Assembly: GCA_019235595.1 (NCBI GenBank)
Contig: JAFAKI010000081.1
Coordinates: forward strand, 1-9,110
Direction: 5' to 3'
DNA from: Mucilaginibacter sp.
GTDB taxonomy: Bacteria; Bacteroidota; Bacteroidia; Sphingobacteriales; Sphingobacteriaceae
DNA length: 9,110 bases
This document shows positions 1-6,744 of this stretch, in pieces (within the stretch, counting starts at the first letter, position 1; the number at the start of each line of letters is the position of its first letter). The notes under the pieces were generated by a model. The model worked only from the letters and a program-made list of their open reading frames with translations, ran no database searches and was not told the DNA's origin. A program made the translations under genes and the position numbers.

Positions 1-231
1 GAAACCTGGGACGATGAAAATTTAAACAAGATCCATACTGATCTGAAGCGCACCTTCGATCTGCAGGAACGATTCCGGGATATACAGGAAGGGCTGAATA
101 TCGTAAAAGACAACCTGGAACTATTCAGAGACCTACTGCAGTACAAAAACAGTTACCGTCTGGAATTGATAGTCATCATACTGATCCTACTGGAAGTGCT
201 GAATATTTTTGCGCAGAAAATATTTAGTTGA
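1..231 (+). CDS. RMD1/DUF155 (YagE) family protein, C-terminal part
   Basis: Partial gene: the open frame enters at base 1 and stops with TGA at 229-231, giving the last 76 residues. It begins ETWDDENLNK, continues as a charged, heptad-like helix (about residues 10-50), and then has YKNSYRLELIVIILILLEVL, a hydrophobic segment of about 20 residues close to the C-terminus. A long coiled-coil helix followed by an (H/N)-x-x-x-RLE box and one C-terminal membrane helix is the usual ending of the RMD1/Sif2 (DUF155) family, known from yeast mitochondrial proteins and from many bacteria, where its role is poorly defined. It is probably an inner-membrane protein with most of its mass in the cytoplasm. 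It lies 197 bases upstream of the YaiO gene on the same strand, and nothing suggests a shared function. The family call rests on this tail only. Confidence 0.68.
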   Translation, partial: ETWDDENLNKIHTDLKRTFDLQERFRDIQEGLNIVKDNLELFRDLLQYKNSYRLELIVIILILLEVLNIFAQKIFS

Positions 232-264
232 AGATGGGGTTTCTCCTACATTGCAGGCGCACAA

Positions 265-312
265 ACCCCTCCCCGCCGCTTCACATGCAACCGCACCCCT
301 CCCCACGGAGGG
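265..312. repeat. GC-rich direct repeat with a 6-bp hairpin
   Basis: The ten bases ACCCCTCCCC occur at 265-274 and again at 295-304, exactly 30 bases apart. The second copy runs into a hairpin, CCCTCC (297-302), loop CCAC, GGAGGG (307-312). The C-rich composition stands out from the AT-rich flanks. It is not followed by a T-run, so it is a poor candidate for an intrinsic terminator of the upstream gene. It looks more like the remnant of a dispersed intergenic repeat. No clear Bacteroidota promoter (TTG / TAnnTTTG) could be placed between it and the gene at 429. Confidence 0.4.
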
Positions 313-428
313 AATTCACTAAGGCGTACCCATTTCAAATGCTGGTTATTAATCATTGATTTATAATAACCTATACGCGGGTTTTGCCGTATAAGTAAGC
401 CTTTACTAAGCACGCGTTTTCGCAGTAT

Positions 429-1673
429 ATGAATATTAAATTATCCGTCTTCCTCATTTTGATCGTTTTATGCAAAGCATCTTTTGCTCAAACGGGGCTT
501 TCTTCAGACGAGCTGTTCCAGCAGGCACGCAAAACTGCTTTTGATGAGAAAAATTATCCCAAGGCTATACGATTAAGTAAACAGGCATTAGCAAAAAGCC
601 CGGATTATTCTGATATCCGCGTTTTTTTGGGCCGGGTATACACCTGGTCGGGTAAAACGGATAGTGCGCGGGCAGAATTTAAAAAAGTGCTTAGCAAACA
701 CCCGGACAATGAGGATGGCTCTTTTGCCTACGGCAGTCTTGAATACTGGAATAACAATTCAAACGGCGCCTTGGGTATTGTTAACAGCGGATTAAAATAT
801 CATCCTCGCTCGAGCGATCTGTTATTACTGAAAGCAAAAGTATTGAATGATCTTAAACGGTACCCTGAAGCCAGCAACACGTTGGATACTTTGATAAAAG
901 CCAACGCAGGTAATTCGGATGCACGTGCATTAGCAGATCGGATAAAAGATAACACCTCAAAAAATAAGGTCGGGGTAACCTACGACTATATCTATTTCGA
1001 TAAAGAATTCAGTGCCCCATGGCACCTGGCAAGCCTTGAATATGTAAGGCAAACCGGTATCGGTTCTATTATAGGGTACCTGAATTATGCAAATCGTTTT
1101 AATACAAACGGGTGGCAGTATGAGATCGACGCCTATCCGCATATATCAAAAACTTTTTATGCATACATAAGCGGGGCCTATTCCAGCAATGTGGGTGTGT
1201 TTCCAAAGACCAGAGCGGGATTTTCGCTTTATGCTAACTTACCTGCGAGCTTTGAAGCTGAAGCCGGTTTCAGGTACCTGCATTTTACAGGCGACACCTG
1301 GATATACACGGCTTCTATCGGTAAATATTACAAAAGTTTCTGGTTCAATTTCCGCACCTACCTGACGCCTTCCAATAGCTCGATTTCGCAGTCTTATTCG
1401 ATAAAGGCAAGATATTATACCGGAGGGGCCGATGATTATATTTCGCTGGGTATAGGTACTGGTGTCTCGCCGGATGATCCGCGCAATATCATCCTGCTGA
1501 ACAATGGTCAGAATTATAAGCTTGTTTCAAATAATATCACCGCCGCTTATTGGCGCTCATTCAAAAGACGCAACATCATATTTTTTACGGCAAGTTTAGA
1601 TCACCAGGAATACCGGTTCCAGACCTGGGGAAATCAGCTGGATTTGGGTATCGGTTATCAAAGAAGATTTTAA
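429..1673 (+). CDS. YaiO family outer-membrane beta-barrel protein with TPR domain
   Basis: 414 residues, probably an outer-membrane protein. Residues 1-20 are a signal peptide (MNIK, a hydrophobic core, cleavage probable after SFA, mature protein starting QTGL). Residues about 27-160 are four TPR-like helical pairs, for example YPKAIRLSKQALAKSPDY and ARAEFKKVLSKHPDN. From about residue 180 the protein alternates polar and aromatic residues (VGVTYDYIYFDKEF, YEIDAYPHISKTFYAYISG, FWFNFRTYL) and ends GIGYQRRF, a terminal Phe typical of barrels inserted by BamA. This order and length match the YaiO family. In E. coli yaiO sits beside the GT2 gene yaiP. TPR followed by a barrel is also the layout of PgaA, BcsC and AlgK/AlgE systems, so a role in glycan export or outer-membrane retention is inferred, not shown. 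The ATG has no Shine-Dalgarno sequence, as is usual here. The stop is 6 bases before the next gene. Confidence 0.87.
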   Translation: MNIKLSVFLILIVLCKASFAQTGLSSDELFQQARKTAFDEKNYPKAIRLSKQALAKSPDYSDIRVFLGRVYTWSGKTDSARAEFKKVLSKHPDNEDGSFAYGSLEYWNNNSNGALGIVNSGLKYHPRSSDLLLLKAKVLNDLKRYPEASNTLDTLIKANAGNSDARALADRIKDNTSKNKVGVTYDYIYFDKEFSAPWHLASLEYVRQTGIGSIIGYLNYANRFNTNGWQYEIDAYPHISKTFYAYISGAYSSNVGVFPKTRAGFSLYANLPASFEAEAGFRYLHFTGDTWIYTASIGKYYKSFWFNFRTYLTPSNSSISQSYSIKARYYTGGADDYISLGIGTGVSPDDPRNIILLNNGQNYKLVSNNITAAYWRSFKRRNIIFFTASLDHQEYRFQTWGNQLDLGIGYQRRF

Positions 1674-1679
1674 GTTACG

Positions 1680-2840
1680 ATGAGGAAGAGAAAGTTTCTG
1701 CAACTGATTATACCCGCGCTCCTAATTTTCCCGATAGTGATGTGGCTCGGCTGGTATTTTACGCCTAAAAAAAAGCTGGTTGTCGCCATAGTTGATAAAA
1801 CTGTACTGACCACCGATTGCCAGGAGCACACATCGCTCTGGTGGATACTAAATCATAACCGATTTACCAAAACATCAACACAAGCCTATAAGAATAGCCG
1901 TGATTATTTTGGGTTTTTCCCAAAAGGTGATGAGAAGTTCAAACTGAAGGGTCTGGAAAGATTTTCGTCGGAACAATTAAAACAATTGAGTAACGACGCC
2001 GATGTGGCTTACTTTACCGACACCTACGGGATTTACCGGAACGAGTGGTACAGCCAAAAGCAGAGTACTGAACGTTCAAACGTGATCTACGGCGGGATGA
2101 GTGCCCAGGATGTGGAGTTTTTGCAGAATATGAAGGACCGGCATAAGCTGATCATTACCGAATTTAATACGATAGGTTCGCCAACCAATGCTGATAACCG
2201 CAACAAGTTTGAGAACATGTTCGGCATGCATTGGACCGGGTGGACAGCACGTTATTTTGATAGTTTTGATACCGTAAAGAATAAAGAGTTGCCCCACTGG
2301 CTTATCGGAAACTACAAGAAACAGCACGAACAAAAATGGCCGTTCCACAAAGCAGGACTGGCATTTGTAAGCAATGACGACCAGATTGTAATCCTGGAAG
2401 ACAGCACGCATTTAACCGACCCTGTACCTCATATCATCACATTTGGCTATGGACAAAAGGTATTAGGATTGCCTGAAAGAATGAAATACCCTTTTTGGTT
2501 TGATATTATTACCCCGTCATTGACTATAAATCATGCGGTGTCCCGGTTTGATATTAGCTTGAATGCCACAGGTACCGCCGAACTGAAGAGATACAATATT
2601 CCTACTACGTTCCCAGCTATTATTATGCATAAGGATAAAGATTACCAGTTCTATTACTTTTCTGGTGATTTTTGTGATAACCCTATAGGGATGGGCACCT
2701 CTTATTTTAAGGGTATCAATCTGTTCAGATGGATGTTTTACAACTCCGACGATCCGGCCGAACGTAAAAGCTTCTTCTGGACGTTTTATCGCCCGATGAT
2801 CACCACCATTCTAAAGGAGCAGGCGGCCGACAAAAATTAG
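1680..2840 (+). CDS. Membrane-anchored periplasmic protein of unknown function
   Basis: 386 residues that I cannot assign to a named family with confidence. Residues 1-7 are basic (MRKRKFL), followed by one hydrophobic stretch, about 8-28, containing IIPALLIFPIVMWLGWYF. No lipobox or clear cleavage site is seen, so it is probably an uncleaved anchor with a soluble periplasmic domain. The domain starts with a beta-strand, KLVVAIVDKTV, then TTDCQEHTSLWWILNHNRF and YFGFFPKG. Later come DADVAYFTDTYGIY and HKLIITEFNTIGSPT. This strand/helix alternation recalls class I glutamine-amidotransferase-like (ThuA/DUF4350-type) folds, but no Cys-His catalytic pair is evident, so the fold is only a guess. 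The C-terminal half is rich in aromatic residues (YQFYYFSGDFCDN, FFWTFYRPM). It starts 6 bases after the YaiO stop and must be co-transcribed with it, which points to a shared envelope or glycan job. The stop is TAG at 2838-2840. Confidence 0.72.
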   Translation: MRKRKFLQLIIPALLIFPIVMWLGWYFTPKKKLVVAIVDKTVLTTDCQEHTSLWWILNHNRFTKTSTQAYKNSRDYFGFFPKGDEKFKLKGLERFSSEQLKQLSNDADVAYFTDTYGIYRNEWYSQKQSTERSNVIYGGMSAQDVEFLQNMKDRHKLIITEFNTIGSPTNADNRNKFENMFGMHWTGWTARYFDSFDTVKNKELPHWLIGNYKKQHEQKWPFHKAGLAFVSNDDQIVILEDSTHLTDPVPHIITFGYGQKVLGLPERMKYPFWFDIITPSLTINHAVSRFDISLNATGTAELKRYNIPTTFPAIIMHKDKDYQFYYFSGDFCDNPIGMGTSYFKGINLFRWMFYNSDDPAERKSFFWTFYRPMITTILKEQAADKN

Positions 2841-2863
2841 ATTGATTCTTTTCCCTTTTAGGT

Positions 2864-2926
2864 AACTCCTATGGAGTTTAACTTCCTGCATTATAATTGG
2901 CTATAAACAGGAAGCTCCTATGGAGC
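2864..2926. repeat. REPIN-like pair of inverted mini-palindromes
   Basis: Two short hairpins face each other. The first has stem AACTCC (2864-2869), loop TAT and GGAGTT (2873-2878). The second has stem GCTCC (2914-2918), loop TAT and GGAGC (2922-2926). Between them the tails are themselves inverted repeats: CTTCCTG (2882-2888) matches CAGGAAG (2908-2914), and TTATA (2891-2895) matches TATAA (2902-2906). The whole 63-base block can therefore fold as one long cruciform or as two separate hairpins. Two REP units in inverted orientation are the architecture called a REPIN, usually mobilised in trans by a RAYT (TnpA-REP) transposase. No transposase is in this window. Confidence 0.6.
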
Positions 2927-2943
2927 CTCATTTAACTTTTTAA

Positions 2944-2970
2944 AGTCCCATAGGGACTACCTGATTATAG
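2944..2970 (+). repeat. REP-like mini-palindrome with CCTGATTATAG tail
   Basis: Stem AGTCCC (2944-2949), loop ATA, stem GGGACT (2953-2958), followed by the tail CCTGATTATAG (2960-2970). The tail is the same motif found, inverted, beside the 2914-2926 hairpin (CTATAAACAGG) and, less exactly, after the 2864-2878 hairpin (CCTGCATTATA). This shows that these units are diverged copies of one element. Stem sequences differ while pairing is kept, as expected for structure-selected repeats. There is no T-run, so it is not a classical terminator. Confidence 0.6.
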
Positions 2971-2991
2971 AGAAAAAGCGAAACAAAGCTT

Positions 2992-3021
2992 AAGCCCCAT
3001 CGGGGCTTCCTAATTATGTAG
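2992..3021 (+). repeat. REP-like mini-palindrome, fourth copy
   Basis: Stem AAGCCCC (2992-2998), loop ATC, stem GGGGCTT (3002-3008), then the tail CCTAATTATGTAG (3009-3021), a two-change variant of the CCTGATTATAG tail of the preceding unit and in the same orientation. The stem bases are wholly different from the other copies although the three-base loop and tail spacing are kept. It is the strongest single hairpin of the cluster and could also help stop transcripts from the upstream + strand genes, but it lacks a U-tract. Confidence 0.58.
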
Positions 3022-3201
3022 CTATGCGTCAGAGAAACGACCGCTGGGTATTACAGATAGCTTTGACAGGAGAAGGTGCCGTTTGATGGTGTTAATAAAC
3101 TTAATGACCGGGTAGCTAATATATCGTACCGCCAAAATTCATTTATATTTCAGGGCGGAATTTGTTACGAGTTTTGATAATTACTAAATATGTTGACACA
3201 A

Positions 3202-3232
3202 AAAAAGTGACGCTTTATAAGGGTCACTTTTT
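3202..3232. terminator. Bidirectional intrinsic terminator
   Basis: A perfect 10-bp stem, AAAAAGTGAC (3202-3211) with GTCACTTTTT (3223-3232), encloses an 11-base loop. Read on the minus strand it lies 21 bases beyond the stop codon at 3254, and the A-run at 3200-3206 becomes the U-tract. Read on the plus strand the T-run at 3228-3232, followed by GTTTTATC, gives a U-rich tail. It therefore can end both the minus-strand glycosyltransferase/LTA-synthase-like unit and readthrough from the YaiO unit. Confidence 0.85.
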
Positions 3233-3253
3233 GTTTTATCGGTATTGGATGTT

Positions 3254-5305
3254 TTATTGCTTAACCGGATTATAATGCTGGTGAATGGAATCTGGTATGA
3301 TCCAGTTTCCGGTCACGATCTGTGAGTTCTTTTTCTTGAACTGGTCGAAAGCGTTTTTAAGCTGACTGGCTTTCCCCTCATCCTGTATAGGATCTTCGCC
3401 CAGTTCTGCATTCAGTTTAAACAGATTATCGCCATTTAGGTGGTAATCGCCCATAATAAAATCGATCATATCCGTCTTGGTCTGCAGCAAAGGATAGTTA
3501 TGGATATTCTCAAAATTGCGGTTGGTATCCAAACCTTGTCCCATCCAGCTTACCAGTGAAGGGCCTTTGATTTGATAATTATGCTGCAAATAAGCCATTA
3601 AGCTTGGACTGATATCAAAATGTGTTGAAACAGACGATATCTGCGCAGTACGTTTAAGCATCGGCGAATAAACAATCAGCGGCACGTGATAACGGTCGAT
3701 CTTATCACTCATCGGGATCTCAGGCATACGGTGGTCACCGGTAATCAGGAATATGGTGTTATTATAATCGCTTCGTTTGCTGTAGGCATTGAAGAACCCG
3801 CGCAGCGCATCATCCAGGTACAAAATGCTGGCGTATTGCAATTTGTAATTACGGCATTCATTCTTTTTAGCATCATCAAAACCCAGTTCAGTCAGGCGTT
3901 TTTCAAACCTGGCCAGGTATTTATCCTCTTCATTTATTGCAAACGGACTGTGTGTTGCTACCGTTAACACAATGCTTAGTTGAGGCGCGGTTGCTTTTTC
4001 GTTGCGGGTAACTAAATAATGCCTGAACAGCTCCTTATCGTTATAACCCCATGAAAACCCATTAGGAGCAGGTAATTTGGTATAACCTGCAGGGAATGAT
4101 TTTTCATCATTCAGTTCATCAATAGAATTTTTGTTCAGGAAGGTAGCCATGTTGTCAAAACTGGCATCGCCGCCGTAGTAAAATGAAGTATGGTAGCCAT
4201 TATATTTTAACAGGCTTAGCAGGGATATATGCGAAGGCATATTATCGCCCAATGCCAGGAACCCATTTTTGGCAAATGGCAGTGAGCCTAATACTGAAGG
4301 CAGAACCGCAAAAGTACGTCCGCCCTCGCTCAAGAAGTTTTTCCAGTAAAGGCTTTTGCCAGATAGCGAATCAATAAACGGCGTAAAATTGCCCAGGTAA
4401 GCGCCTTGATTGGTAAATGCGCGGCCCAAGCCTTCAACCAGGATGATCACAATATTCGGAGGTGCGGTATTTCCCTTGATAAATGGACTCAACACATCCG
4501 ACGAGGGATCGCTATGTAAAAATGGATAATGTGTTGGATCTGTGTATTTGAATGCCGCTATTTTGCTGGTTGCACCATTATCATAATCGTTAACATAGCT
4601 ATCCGTATAAATATCCAGCTCTTCTTTTGATGAGAAAAAATGCTTATATGATTCAGACCAGAAATGATCAGATTTATTAATAACCAGGTTATTGGCGTAG
4701 TCTGATTTAAAGTTTCCGGGTTGGATCATGGCCTGTGCATCGGTCACAAATAAAAGGAATGACAATGCCGGTAAGGCAATCACAATATACCTCGGCAACT
4801 TCAGTTTTGCAGGTAGCATCCATAAAGCTGTAACGGCACCGCCTAATACTACAATAATGCCTATAATCTGGAAAAAGTTAACGCCTCCTGCTGCCCCAAC
4901 GGTCTGCTTAATATCGGCTATAGAGTAGCCATACAAGTCGGCGCCAAGCGGAACCAATGCCGTTGTGAAGTAGGAGGTAAGGCTAAGCTGGACAATCGCC
5001 ATAAAAACGATGAATACACAATAAGTTATGCGTGCGAACCGTGCCGAGATGAAATGGAGTACCACATAAACCAGGAAAAAATAGATCAGGCCTTTGCACC
5101 AAAAGATCAGGTCATTCAAAAAAGACCAGCCCAGCACGGCAAAAATGCTTTTGGGGAACTGATGCGTCGTTCCGTTATAGATGATCTCAAATATGCTCAG
5201 CACAAAAATGATCATCAGCCATATGATAGAGAGCTGCGCGAACGATAAAGCCGCAGGCACTATCTTTTTTGTCAGCTGTTTCCCTTTAGTTTTCTTAGTT
5301 TCCAT
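3254..5305 (-). CDS. LTA synthase family phosphotransferase (alkaline phosphatase superfamily)
   Basis: 683 residues. Five membrane helices occupy roughly residues 22-43, 66-86, 91-113, 144-164 and 173-192. After a linker, the periplasmic sulfatase/alkaline-phosphatase-fold domain starts near residue 283. The residues expected of the LtaS/OpgB family are visible: Glu291 in NIVIILVEGLG, the likely nucleophile Thr331 in GGRTFAVLPS, His452 in VATHSPF, and the metal-binding Asp524-His525 in ITGDHRMPE. Family members move phosphoglycerol or phosphoethanolamine from a phospholipid head group to a glycan or lipid, and a Gram-negative like this one has no lipoteichoic acid. The acceptor could be the glycan made by the GT2 enzyme encoded just upstream (14-base gap), which is inference. 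The start is ATG at 5303-5305 with no Shine-Dalgarno sequence. It is the last gene of the minus-strand unit, followed by the terminator at 3202-3232. Substrate is undetermined, and phosphoethanolamine transfer or hydrolysis are alternatives. Confidence 0.87.
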   Translation of the reverse strand: METKKTKGKQLTKKIVPAALSFAQLSIIWLMIIFVLSIFEIIYNGTTHQFPKSIFAVLGWSFLNDLIFWCKGLIYFFLVYVVLHFISARFARITYCVFIVFMAIVQLSLTSYFTTALVPLGADLYGYSIADIKQTVGAAGGVNFFQIIGIIVVLGGAVTALWMLPAKLKLPRYIVIALPALSFLLFVTDAQAMIQPGNFKSDYANNLVINKSDHFWSESYKHFFSSKEELDIYTDSYVNDYDNGATSKIAAFKYTDPTHYPFLHSDPSSDVLSPFIKGNTAPPNIVIILVEGLGRAFTNQGAYLGNFTPFIDSLSGKSLYWKNFLSEGGRTFAVLPSVLGSLPFAKNGFLALGDNMPSHISLLSLLKYNGYHTSFYYGGDASFDNMATFLNKNSIDELNDEKSFPAGYTKLPAPNGFSWGYNDKELFRHYLVTRNEKATAPQLSIVLTVATHSPFAINEEDKYLARFEKRLTELGFDDAKKNECRNYKLQYASILYLDDALRGFFNAYSKRSDYNNTIFLITGDHRMPEIPMSDKIDRYHVPLIVYSPMLKRTAQISSVSTHFDISPSLMAYLQHNYQIKGPSLVSWMGQGLDTNRNFENIHNYPLLQTKTDMIDFIMGDYHLNGDNLFKLNAELGEDPIQDEGKASQLKNAFDQFKKKNSQIVTGNWIIPDSIHQHYNPVKQ

Positions 5306-5319
5306 TACTCAAAATACTA

Positions 5320-6744
5320 TTACCCTTTTTTCTCAGTAGCCAAACCTGTCCTGGTCATTTCGCCCCAGGAATTATTCTTTCTGATCAGATCTATATTACC
5401 CCTAATTGCCGACCATACCACAAACGGGTGGAACACAAACGGCTCCAATATCGCAACACCCACCAAACGTAAAATATCTTTCCGGCCTCTGTATTGATTG
5501 TAGGTGAGAACCTCCATCATGATGGCAAAAATGGAATAGAGTATACCCATGCATAGTACGCCAACGATAATCAAGATAGCCGACCAGTTGATAGCATAAG
5601 TAAAGCAATAAATGATCATGCCGATGGTTCCGAAAAATTCGATGATCGGCGCCAGGAATTCGAAGAACAGCCAGTAAGGATAGCTTAACATCCCCAGGAT
5701 GCCATAACGTGGGTTAAAGAGCATTACTTTGTGGAAACGCAGGGTCTCGATTGTCCCACGCGTCCAACGATTGCGCTGGCGGCCCAGGATTTTAAATGTC
5801 GATGGCGCTTCGGTCCAGCATAGCGGGTCAGGAATAAAGGCCACTTTATAAGGTTCGTCGCGTTCTTCCATATAGCGGCGCATGCGCACCACCAGCTCCA
5901 TATCCTCACCTACGGTATTGGTATTGTAACCTCCGCAGTTGATCACAATCTCACGATCAAAAGCACCAAAGGCACCTGAAATAAGCAATAGGCCATTCAA
6001 CTTGGTCCAGGCCATGCGGCTAAGCAGGAATGCACGGATATATTCAAGCGTCTGTATTCTTGGCAGGAATTGTTTGGGGAGATGCACTTTCACCAATCGC
6101 CCGCCTTCAATTTCGCAACTATTAGCAATACGAACTACTCCACCTGCTGCTATTACACGTTGATTGGTGGTTTCAAGAAAAGGCTTAGCTAGTTTTAAAA
6201 GTGAATCCTGCTCCAATACGCAATCCACGTCGATACAAACAAAATAGTCATTCTTGGCAATATTCACACCTACGTTTAGTGCGTCAGCTTTGCCGCCGTT
6301 CACCTTATCGACTACAATTAGCTTACGGTATACCGGGTTGTAGCTTTTGTAAACACCCCGAACAGGCTTGGTTTTTATTTGCTGGTTGACAAAGAAGTCT
6401 ACTTTATAAAGATCATACGCGTTGATCAGCTTCTCCAACGAATCATCCTTGCTGCCGTCATTAATAATAATAACCTCAAGATTGTTATAGTGCAGCGACA
6501 GTAGTGAGCGCACATTTTCAATAATATTCGCCCCTTCGTTATAGGCCGGCGCCAGTATGCTCATGCTTGGTGTCTCGGTTGACGAAGCAAGCATCCTGTA
6601 GTCGGTAAAGCTGTTTTTATGCAGATAAGAACGCGTCTCGCTGATGGAAAATGCGCCTATAAGCACATAGCATATCAAAAGTATGATAGAATACAGCAGA
6701 ATGCCGTAGGTGAAAAAGTGCAATATAAACGTTTGCCAACTCAT
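5320..6744 (-). CDS. Membrane GT2 glycosyltransferase, processive (PgaC/YaiP-like)
   Basis: 474 residues. One N-terminal membrane helix (about 9-33) precedes a cytoplasmic GT-A domain. Visible motifs are ILAPAYNEGANI (64-75), INDGSKDDS with Asp96, GGKADALNVGV (150-160), the metal- and sugar-nucleotide-binding DVD at 172-174, GED at 279-281 with the probable catalytic base Asp281, and QRNRW at 323-327, the Q-x-x-R-W signature of processive synthases. Three or more membrane helices follow (about 352-381, 387-412, 424-449). This is the plan of PgaC, HasA and other inner-membrane polymerases that use UDP-sugars, but the sugar cannot be read from sequence. No PilZ domain is attached. The ATG at 6742-6744 overlaps the stop of the HEAT gene as ATGA, implying translational coupling. 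The LTA-synthase-like gene follows after 14 bases. Polymerisation is inferred from the QxxRW motif, and a single-sugar transferase is possible. Confidence 0.88.
   Translation of the reverse strand: MSWQTFILHFFTYGILLYSIILLICYVLIGAFSISETRSYLHKNSFTDYRMLASSTETPSMSILAPAYNEGANIIENVRSLLSLHYNNLEVIIINDGSKDDSLEKLINAYDLYKVDFFVNQQIKTKPVRGVYKSYNPVYRKLIVVDKVNGGKADALNVGVNIAKNDYFVCIDVDCVLEQDSLLKLAKPFLETTNQRVIAAGGVVRIANSCEIEGGRLVKVHLPKQFLPRIQTLEYIRAFLLSRMAWTKLNGLLLISGAFGAFDREIVINCGGYNTNTVGEDMELVVRMRRYMEERDEPYKVAFIPDPLCWTEAPSTFKILGRQRNRWTRGTIETLRFHKVMLFNPRYGILGMLSYPYWLFFEFLAPIIEFFGTIGMIIYCFTYAINWSAILIIVGVLCMGILYSIFAIMMEVLTYNQYRGRKDILRLVGVAILEPFVFHPFVVWSAIRGNIDLIRKNNSWGEMTRTGLATEKKG

Larger units (their letters stand above)
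2841..3253. other. Gene-free spacer between convergent units
   Basis: This 413-base stretch separates the converging YaiO and LTA-synthase-like units. Its first half holds the four mini-palindromes listed separately. About 3022-3195 shows no convincing open frame, RNA gene or promoter. The only structure there is a weak pairing of CCGCC (3129-3133) with GGCGG (3154-3158) across a 20-base gap. The end holds the bidirectional terminator. Confidence 0.7.

Noticed and set aside
2076..2411. 111-residue open frame on the minus strand
   Set aside because: Antisense to the periplasmic protein gene, with no recognisable domain and no start context.
2864..3021. CRISPR array
   Set aside because: Only four units, with differing stem sequences, mixed orientation and unequal spacing. 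True CRISPR repeats would be near identical and regularly spaced.
3129..3158. CCGCC...GGCGG inverted repeat as an RNA structure
   Set aside because: Only five pairs over a 20-base gap, with no supporting pairs inside; likely chance.
3686..3967. 93-residue open frame on the + strand
   Set aside because: Antisense to the catalytic region of the LTA-synthase-like gene, whose motifs are convincing on the other strand.
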